A stretch of 64,000 bases of DNA, from the NCBI GenBank assembly GCA_903838125.1, contig CAILXF010000024.1, positions 1-64,000 on the forward strand. Reading direction: 5' to 3'. Both the position numbers and the translations under genes were made by a program. Shown piece after piece: positions 54,592 through 61,177 of this stretch. The DNA is from an uncultured Pseudomonadota bacterium (GTDB taxonomy: Bacteria > Pseudomonadota > Gammaproteobacteria > Burkholderiales > Methylophilaceae). Position 1 is the first letter of the stretch, and each line of letters starts with the position of its first letter. The notes under the pieces were generated by a model, which saw only the letters and a list, made by a program, of their open reading frames with translations, searched no databases and had not been told where the DNA came from.

Positions 54592-55818
54592 ATGCTAAAT
54601 TTTTCTGTACTTGTGTTTAATGCAGGCAGTTCGTCATTAAAGTTCGCGCTTTATGAGACGAAGGTTGTAGGGGATATGCGCTTGGTTATCAGGGGTGTGG
54701 TAAGTCATATTGGTGCCATGGCCTCTTTGTATTGGAACGATGGTACTACTGGCGCGCATATTATTGTTGAAGCTAAAAATCATCAACAAGCGGCTGAGTG
54801 GGTACTAGATTGGTTGCAACATTTATGGCCTTTCGGTTCCTTGCTTGAAGGTCTTGTATTGGTGGCGCACCGTGTTGTTCATGGAGGTACGTTTTTTTAT
54901 AACCCTGTTGTCATTACAGAGCAAGTGATGGCGAAATTAGACAGTCTTACGCCCCTAGCGCCTTTACATAATCCGCAGGCAATTTCTGTGATTCGGGCAA
55001 CTCAGGAAAAGTTGCATGAAAAATTATTGATGTTAGCCGTTTTTGATACGGCATTTTTTCAAGATTTACCTCAACATTCCGGTTATGCTTTACCTGAAAG
55101 TTTTAGCCACGCGCATGGTATTAAACGTTTCGGTTTTCATGGATTGGCGCATCAATTTATGATGCAACGTTTCCATCAACTTCACCCACGCCAGCATAGT
55201 CATCATGGCATTATTTCTTTTCAGCTCGGTCATGGCTGCTCAGTGACTGCAATTAGCGATGGTAAGCCTCTTGATACTAGTATGGGATTTACGCCACTAG
55301 AAGGTTTGGTGATGGCAACTCGCGCAGGCGATATCGATCCTGGGATACTGATCTATCTTTTGAAAAACGGACATCAGTTAGATGAGCTAGAACAAAAACT
55401 TAATCATCATTCTGGTTTACTTGGCTTGTCAAAATCTAGTGACGACATGCGAGAGTTACTAGCGCGAGAAGTTTACGATGTTGATGCAAAGCTAGCTGTC
55501 GACATGTTTTGTTATCGAGCGCGCAAGTACTTAGGCGCCTACATGGCTGTTTTAGGGGGTGCTGATGCTGTTTTGTTTGGCGGAGGCATCGGAGAGAACT
55601 CACCAGAAATACGAAAGCGCATCTGTGCTGATATGCATTGGTGCGGCCTACAACTAGATGATGCGCGTAATCAACAGGCCACTTCTGTTACAAATGCAAC
55701 GTTAATCTCGTCTGACTCATCAAGTATCAGCGTTTATGTCATTGCAGTGAGTGAAGAGGCAGTCATTGCGGAGGAGGCAAGGGCCGTCTTGATGAGTTAT
55801 CCAGAAAATTTAATATAA
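54592..55818 (+). CDS. ackA: Acetate kinase
   Basis: A 408-residue ASKHA-fold kinase from the ATG at 54592. The N-terminal FNAGSSSLKFALYE, the central AHRVVHGG, KRFGFHGLAHQF and the ATP-binding FGGGIGENSPEIRKR are characteristic. It interconverts acetyl phosphate and acetate, making ATP. No pta gene is adjacent, but a phosphoketolase-like gene nearby could supply acetyl phosphate directly. The ribosome site is weak. It converges with glgP 31 bases away. An FNR-type box upstream suggests low-oxygen induction. Confidence 0.93.
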   Translation: MLNFSVLVFNAGSSSLKFALYETKVVGDMRLVIRGVVSHIGAMASLYWNDGTTGAHIIVEAKNHQQAAEWVLDWLQHLWPFGSLLEGLVLVAHRVVHGGTFFYNPVVITEQVMAKLDSLTPLAPLHNPQAISVIRATQEKLHEKLLMLAVFDTAFFQDLPQHSGYALPESFSHAHGIKRFGFHGLAHQFMMQRFHQLHPRQHSHHGIISFQLGHGCSVTAISDGKPLDTSMGFTPLEGLVMATRAGDIDPGILIYLLKNGHQLDELEQKLNHHSGLLGLSKSSDDMRELLAREVYDVDAKLAVDMFCYRARKYLGAYMAVLGGADAVLFGGGIGENSPEIRKRICADMHWCGLQLDDARNQQATSVTNATLISSDSSSISVYVIAVSEEAVIAEEARAVLMSYPENLI

Positions 55819-55849
55819 AAGTTATATTTGCAATCAATCTGTTACTCGG

Positions 55850-57544
55850 TTAACGCGTATAAGCTTCGATTAAATAACGCCGCATCATCCGATGGCTGTT
55901 GAAATAAGATGCATTTTTGCTAATAGCGCTTTTCATTACCTTAATCCAGCCACTTTTGTTCTCTTGGTAATATAGAGGCAGCACCACTTGTTCAAACTTA
56001 TCGTAGAGAGCAATCGAAGTGCCGCCATTCTGGGTATCCTTGTCTCCGATTGCCCAGCCCGTTACCCCTTCAATACATCCTTCTATCCACCAACCATCTA
56101 GTACCGATAGACTAGGCACGCCATTAAGAGCAGCTTTCATCCCACTGGTACCAGAAGCTTCATAAGGACGTAATGGCGTGTTGAGCCAAATATCGCTACC
56201 TGAAATTAAGTCCAATGCAATAGTGAGGTCGTAATTGGCGAGGTAGGCGCTTGGAATTATGCCGACTAAGCTTTGTAGATGCTGATGCAACTCACCAATA
56301 AGTGCTTTACCTTCCTTATCGCTTGGGTGGGCCTTGCCTGCCATCACGATTTGAAAAGGCTGATGGTTTGCTATGTTTTTTAATCGCTCTATATCAGCAA
56401 ATAATATATCAGGGCGTTTATAGGCTGTCATGCGCCGTGCAAAGCCGATAATTGGAATGTTTGGATTGAGACTAACACCAGTTAAGGCGAATACTCTTTC
56501 TATTAGCCGCATTTTGGCCTGTTGATGTGCATTCCAAATGTCTTCGTCTGAGACACAACATTCCGCGCGAGTTAGAAGCTCAGGCTCATGACACCAACCA
56601 GGAATATGTGTGTCATAAAGCGTGCTGAAACTCTGTGCAGCCCAAGTATAGGGATGCACCCCGTTGGTAATGGCATGCATTTTGTAACCAGGGAACATTT
56701 TACTTGAGACGTCTGCATGGCTTTTAGCTACGCCATTAATATACTCACTTAGATTTAAAGCCAAGCGTGTCATATTGAGCCCATCTTCGCCGGCAAACTG
56801 TTTAATTAAAACTAAATCTATGGTGCCGTCCAAAATGGCAGTGACTAAGGTGTAATCAAAACTATCATGTCCGGCATAGACTGGTGTATGCGTAGTAAAA
56901 CTACACATCTTTCTAATTCTTGGAATGTCGTAATGCGAGTCACCCTCTCGAATATTTTCGGCAGGGTAAGTGTATCTGCGTAATAGTTCGACGCCTAAAA
57001 GTGCTGAGTGTCCTTCATTCATATGGTAGTGAAATATATCAAAGCCTAATGCCTGCAATAAACGGACACCACCGATGCCAAGAACGATTTCCTGCTTGAG
57101 TCTATAGGCTGGGTCCCCGCCATACAGGCAGTTGGTCAGTTCGCGGTCTTTAGGCTCATTTTCATTCAGATCCGTATCTAGCAACAAAACTGGTTGCCTG
57201 CCACCACTGTGACCCTCAACCACATACAGCCATGCGCTTACCCAAACCGGCTTACCTTCAATGGTGACTGCCACCTTAGCATCAAGGGATTGCGCCCAAA
57301 GTTGGGGTTCCCAAGATTCGGCAAGTTCAACTTGCAGTCCTTGAGTATCAATTTCCTGACGAAAATATCCCGATCGACTCACTAAGCTAACCGCCACCAT
57401 GGGTAACATCAAATCTGCTGCTGAACGCACCATATCGCCAGCCAATACACCAAGACCCCCTGCGTAGGTAGGAATTTCATTGCGAAGTGCAACTTCCATT
57501 GAGAAGTAAGCGACGCGTGGAACATGGATAAATTCCTCAAGCAT
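55850..57544 (-). CDS. glgP: Short-form alpha-glucan (glycogen) phosphorylase
   Basis: A 564-residue GT35-family enzyme of the short type, lacking the N-terminal regulatory region of the roughly 800-residue form. Features are AYFSMEVALRNEIPTYAGGLGVLAGD, HYHMNEGHSALLGVELL, TTHTPVYAGHD, ITNGVHPYTWA, ARRMTAYKRPDI and the PLP lysine region EASGTSGMKAALNGVPSLSVLDGWW. It releases glucose-1-phosphate from stored glycogen. It is divergent from the phosphoketolase-like gene across a perfect FNR-type box, with a -10-like TACACT 21 bases from the box on this strand. Confidence 0.93.
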   Translation of the reverse strand: MLEEFIHVPRVAYFSMEVALRNEIPTYAGGLGVLAGDMVRSAADLMLPMVAVSLVSRSGYFRQEIDTQGLQVELAESWEPQLWAQSLDAKVAVTIEGKPVWVSAWLYVVEGHSGGRQPVLLLDTDLNENEPKDRELTNCLYGGDPAYRLKQEIVLGIGGVRLLQALGFDIFHYHMNEGHSALLGVELLRRYTYPAENIREGDSHYDIPRIRKMCSFTTHTPVYAGHDSFDYTLVTAILDGTIDLVLIKQFAGEDGLNMTRLALNLSEYINGVAKSHADVSSKMFPGYKMHAITNGVHPYTWAAQSFSTLYDTHIPGWCHEPELLTRAECCVSDEDIWNAHQQAKMRLIERVFALTGVSLNPNIPIIGFARRMTAYKRPDILFADIERLKNIANHQPFQIVMAGKAHPSDKEGKALIGELHQHLQSLVGIIPSAYLANYDLTIALDLISGSDIWLNTPLRPYEASGTSGMKAALNGVPSLSVLDGWWIEGCIEGVTGWAIGDKDTQNGGTSIALYDKFEQVVLPLYYQENKSGWIKVMKSAISKNASYFNSHRMMRRYLIEAYTR

Positions 57545-57637
57545 ATTGACCCTAAAATATTAACTTAACAACGGATTGGTGTTCGCAAGTGAACGAAACA
57601 GATAAAAAAGAGTGTAGTGAACGCAGATCTAAAATTT

Positions 57638-57651
57638 TTGATGTATATCAA
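57638..57651. promoter_or_regulatory. FNR/ANR-type box shared by glgP and phosphoketolase-like gene
   Basis: TTGATGTATATCAA is a perfect match. -10-like hexamers lie 21 bases from the box on both sides: TACACT on the minus strand (57611-57616) and TAACAT on the plus strand (57673-57678). One box could therefore drive both genes. Confidence 0.78.
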
Positions 57652-57701
57652 AATTAGTATTGGAATCTCTTTTAACATCTATTCACTTATAGAGAAAAAT
57701 C

Positions 57702-60140
57702 ATGTTGATAATAAGAGGTGAATCTCATGTGGCTTCGTTTATGTTGATACAGGATAAATTAGATCATTGGGCCAATGGATATGGCGTTATTCAACACAGC
57801 CTAAGCACTGCGCAGGCTGTAAGGGAAGTGGTTTACTCCCAGCAGTCACGCGGGGTGAATGTAGATAGCCTACTTTCGCTGTTATGCGCGGCAGATAAGT
57901 TAGCAAATGCTGCAATGTGGCTAGTGGTGCATATGACTTACGCCAATAAAGTGAAGTTGGATGGCGAGGCTTTAATGCCTAAAGATTTTAAAGTAAATCC
58001 GCAAGGCCATACTGGGGGTGCGCTCAATATGGTGCCGGCCTATGTAGGCTATATGCTGGCCAATGCATTAAGTGGTGTTACACGAAGCTGGTTGATGGGT
58101 CAAGGTCATGCAGTTGCTGCCATTGATGCTGTTAACTTACTGCTCAACAATATGCGTACTGAGCATGCTGAGAGGTATGCCTTAACTGAAGTTGGCCTAT
58201 CTAGATTTGTACAGGATTTTTACTCGTACAAATTGGATGATAATGGCAATCAAGATTCACCATTGGGTAGTCACGTTAATATCAATACAGCCGGCGGGAT
58301 TCTAGAAGGTGGTTACCTTGGATTTGCTGATTTGCAATATGTACATATGCCACTCCTTGGAGAGCGCTTAGTCGCTTTTCTGTCTGATGGTGCTTTCGAA
58401 GAGCAACGAGGTGCCGATTGGGTGCCACGATGGTGGCGTGCAGAGGATAGCGGTTTAGTGGTGCCAATTATGATTTTTAATGGACGACGGATAGATCAGC
58501 GTGCCACTTTGTCTCAAGGAAAGGGTTTAGAGTGGTTTAAGAAGCATTTGGAAACTTACTCATTTGAACCTGTAGAATTTGATGGTACTGATCCTGCAGC
58601 GTTTGCGTGCATGATTCTACGTGGGGAGCAGATGCTCCGTTCCCGGGCAGAACCAACACAAAAAATGCGGAACTATCCCTTACTGATGCCTTATGGGATT
58701 GCTGTTGCAAAGAAAGGCGCAGGTTTTTATGCGGCAGGGACTAATGACGCGCACAGTTTACCATTAGGCAATAATCCTCATGAGAATGAAGAGGCTATGC
58801 ATCACTTCAACGCCTACGCAGGTAAGCTCTTTGTGCCTTTTGCTAGCTTGCAGGAAGCTAGCATTATCATGCAAAATCACCTACAGAATGGTCGTGTCTT
58901 GGAGCGTGATAACCCGATTGCAAATCGTGATGTTTATGTACAAAGCTTCCCTAAGCTCACTTACAAGGAAGTCGTCAGAGATGGTTTTGATCTAAATCAC
59001 TATGGAAAAAGCTGTGTGATGGAGGCGGTAGACCAGACTTTCCTAGCCTATGTGCAAGCCAACCCGAGCTTGCGGCCTCGTGTGGGTAATCCTGATGAAA
59101 TCCGCTCTAATCATCTGAACCAAACCCTCGACCACCTTAAGCACAGGGTGACCGAAACTGAATTGGGGATTGCTGAATCTGTTCAAGGTGCGGTCATTAC
59201 AGCGCTCAATGAAGAGGCTGTGATTTGTGCTTGCTTAGGTAATAAAGGGGGCATTAATCTAGCGGTAACATACGAGGCATTTGGTCCCAAAATGCTGGGT
59301 GCTTTGCGCCAAGAAATTATTTGGTCTGATCATTTGGCCTCACGTGGACGTCAGGCTGGCTGGTTGTCTGTGCCAGTTGTATTGACTTCTAACACCTATG
59401 AAAATGGAAAAAATGAGCGTTCGCATCAGGATCCATCTCTATGTGAAGCCCTACTGAGCGAGCCTGCAGATATTTCACGCGTCGTATTTCCTGCTGATTT
59501 TAATAGTACAGTCGCAACGCTTGATGCATGTTATCAAACGAGAGGCAATATTTATACCTGCGTCATTCCTAAGACATTTGGGATTGCTGATATTTTTAGC
59601 GAGAGTAAAGCTGAGTTGCTCGTTTCCCAGGGTGGTATCACTTTGGATCAAGCTAAACTTGATCAAGCTGAATTGATTTTAACGGCCATCGGCGCTTTTC
59701 AATTGATGGAAACTATTAAAGCTGCGCAAAGGCTGGAACAGCGAGGTGTTAAGGTCGCAGTTAATTATTTAATTGAACCTGGTCGCTTCAGGCAAGCAAG
59801 GGGGCGGCGTGAATTGGCATACTGTGCGCACATTGAATTGCGTCACGCACTCTTTCCTGAACATATTTTAACTCGAGTGTTTGTTTGCCATACCCATCCT
59901 GAAATTATGTCTGGCATATTGCGACCATTAGATACTGCTGATAACACAGTATTTCTTGGATATACCAATCATGGTGGCACTCTAGATACAGCGGGCATGT
60001 TGTTCGTCAATCGACAATCGTGGGGGCATATTGTGCGTGTTGCTGCACATAGTTTGCATCTTAATCCTAACGAAGTGCTAGATCAGGAGGAGATCGATGC
60101 TTTGGAAGGTCGTGTTAATCCACAAACTGTATTTATTTGA
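57702..60140 (+). CDS. Divergent phosphoketolase-like thiamine-diphosphate enzyme
   Basis: An 812-residue protein of phosphoketolase size. Landmarks of the family are QGHTGGALN near 102, GQGHAVAAID near 134, LGSHVNINTAGGILEGGYLG, SDGAFEE at 228-234 and VPIMIFNGRRID. The thiamine-diphosphate motif is altered: GDGExExG of typical enzymes reads SDGAFEEQRG, and GPGHGGPA reads GQGHAVAA. From memory, this branch has been labelled xylulose-5-phosphate 3-epimerase in some genomes. Its neighbours ackA and glgP support conversion of sugar phosphate to acetyl phosphate, but activity is not proven. Its 3' end overlaps the convergent usp gene by eight bases. Confidence 0.75.
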   Translation: MLIIRGESHVASFMLIQDKLDHWANGYGVIQHSLSTAQAVREVVYSQQSRGVNVDSLLSLLCAADKLANAAMWLVVHMTYANKVKLDGEALMPKDFKVNPQGHTGGALNMVPAYVGYMLANALSGVTRSWLMGQGHAVAAIDAVNLLLNNMRTEHAERYALTEVGLSRFVQDFYSYKLDDNGNQDSPLGSHVNINTAGGILEGGYLGFADLQYVHMPLLGERLVAFLSDGAFEEQRGADWVPRWWRAEDSGLVVPIMIFNGRRIDQRATLSQGKGLEWFKKHLETYSFEPVEFDGTDPAAFACMILRGEQMLRSRAEPTQKMRNYPLLMPYGIAVAKKGAGFYAAGTNDAHSLPLGNNPHENEEAMHHFNAYAGKLFVPFASLQEASIIMQNHLQNGRVLERDNPIANRDVYVQSFPKLTYKEVVRDGFDLNHYGKSCVMEAVDQTFLAYVQANPSLRPRVGNPDEIRSNHLNQTLDHLKHRVTETELGIAESVQGAVITALNEEAVICACLGNKGGINLAVTYEAFGPKMLGALRQEIIWSDHLASRGRQAGWLSVPVVLTSNTYENGKNERSHQDPSLCEALLSEPADISRVVFPADFNSTVATLDACYQTRGNIYTCVIPKTFGIADIFSESKAELLVSQGGITLDQAKLDQAELILTAIGAFQLMETIKAAQRLEQRGVKVAVNYLIEPGRFRQARGRRELAYCAHIELRHALFPEHILTRVFVCHTHPEIMSGILRPLDTADNTVFLGYTNHGGTLDTAGMLFVNRQSWGHIVRVAAHSLHLNPNEVLDQEEIDALEGRVNPQTVFI

Positions 60141-60558
60141 CCAACGTTACAGGTATGTCCGTTAGATGTACAACCTGATTGGCAATAGAACCCAATACTA
60201 AATTTCCCAAAGCACCCATGCCGCGACTACCCATCACAATGCTATCGCATGCGTGCGTCTTAGCATAGTCGACAATGGTGGTAGCGATAGGGCCAATTTC
60301 AACGTGTTGGATATATTTTAAGTTAGCCTTATCCAGCAGGGCGCAAGCTGATTTGAGTAGTTTTTTGGCCTGCGCTTGTTGCGCTTTTTCAATCAGGTCA
60401 GCGTCAATCAGAGGTAGCTCTCCAAGTGGCAGTACGATCGGTTGTACATTAAGGACATGAATTTCTGCTTGCAGGCCTTCTGCGATTGATTTAATCACAT
60501 ACTTTAGAGCATGGCGTGCTTGCTCAGAACCATCAATTGGCATCAGAATTGAATGCAT
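60133..60558 (-). CDS. Universal stress protein (UspA family)
   Basis: A 141-residue single-domain Usp with the N-terminal ILMPIDGSEQARHAL and the ATP-binding motif GSRGMGALGNLVLGSIANQVV (G-2x-G-9x-G-S), so it is probably of the ATP-binding type. Such proteins accumulate under starvation and low oxygen. It converges with the phosphoketolase-like gene, overlapping it by eight bases, and follows the DUF2934 gene by 53 bases on the same strand, so those two may form an operon. Confidence 0.92.
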   Translation of the reverse strand: MHSILMPIDGSEQARHALKYVIKSIAEGLQAEIHVLNVQPIVLPLGELPLIDADLIEKAQQAQAKKLLKSACALLDKANLKYIQHVEIGPIATTIVDYAKTHACDSIVMGSRGMGALGNLVLGSIANQVVHLTDIPVTLVK

Positions 60559-60611
60559 TTTCTTTTCTCTTTGACTTAATTTAAGTACGCATTGATGACT
60601 TTAATCCAAGG

Positions 60612-60896
60612 CTAAATCAAATTTTTAGTCACTTCAGCCTCAGCTTCTAGCCAGTCCTCTTCAATGCCATCTGGACTAAAGTTTCTACGTTGCGCTCTGA
60701 AATAGGCGTTATCGGCAATCATCTTCTTGCGCTCCTCTTCACTCACTTTAGAAGCTGCTGTTACCTTTTTTGATGCACGCGGCTTGGCGGCAACTGGTTT
60801 TTTTTCTTTAATTACACCAATTGCTAGCACCTTCTTTTCCGTCACCAGTTTTTGCGCTGCCGGTTTCTTTTCTGCTGTTTTCTTTAAGGTCGTCAT
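60612..60896 (-). CDS. DUF2934 protein with Lys/Ala-rich histone H1-like tail (copy 2)
   Basis: A 94-residue product. The first 55 residues are rich in Lys, Ala and Pro (TLKKTAEKKPAAQK; EKKPVAAKPRASKKV), resembling histone H1-like tails that bind DNA. The C-terminal IADNAYFRAQRRNFSPDGIE then EDWLEAEAEV is a clear DUF2934 domain. The pair of DUF2934 proteins in this window suggests a shared low-oxygen role, but none is known. It precedes usp and is divergent from the P-type ATPase across an FNR-type box. Confidence 0.8.
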   Translation of the reverse strand: MTTLKKTAEKKPAAQKLVTEKKVLAIGVIKEKKPVAAKPRASKKVTAASKVSEEERKKMIADNAYFRAQRRNFSPDGIEEDWLEAEAEVTKNLI

Positions 60897-61020
60897 TTTT
60901 TGGATCTTTCAGTGGTTAGTGAGATTGACTATAGCGACTTCATTAAATGCATTTAATAGGGGGTAATAATAAAACTTTATAACACAAGTCTAATGTTAAA
61001 TTTAGACCGTCATCATTTTT

Positions 61021-61034
61021 TTGATGTAGGTCAA
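61021..61034. promoter_or_regulatory. FNR/ANR-type box between DUF2934 gene and P-type ATPase gene
   Basis: TTGATGTAGGTCAA matches nine of ten positions. -10-like TAAATT (61056-61061) is 21 bases downstream on the plus strand and TAACAT (60993-60998) 22 bases away on the minus strand, so it could serve both divergent genes. The rest of this 281-base intergenic region shows nothing else. Confidence 0.72.
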
Positions 61035-61177
61035 ATGCACTGCAAATTGAACAGCTAAATTGATTTTATTAATTTAAGCTTCTTTAGCATCACTATATTG
61101 TATTTATCACTCATTTTACTTAGCCATTTAATAGGAAGCGGGTTTGAGTTTTTTAGCCTAATATAAAGAAGGTACCT

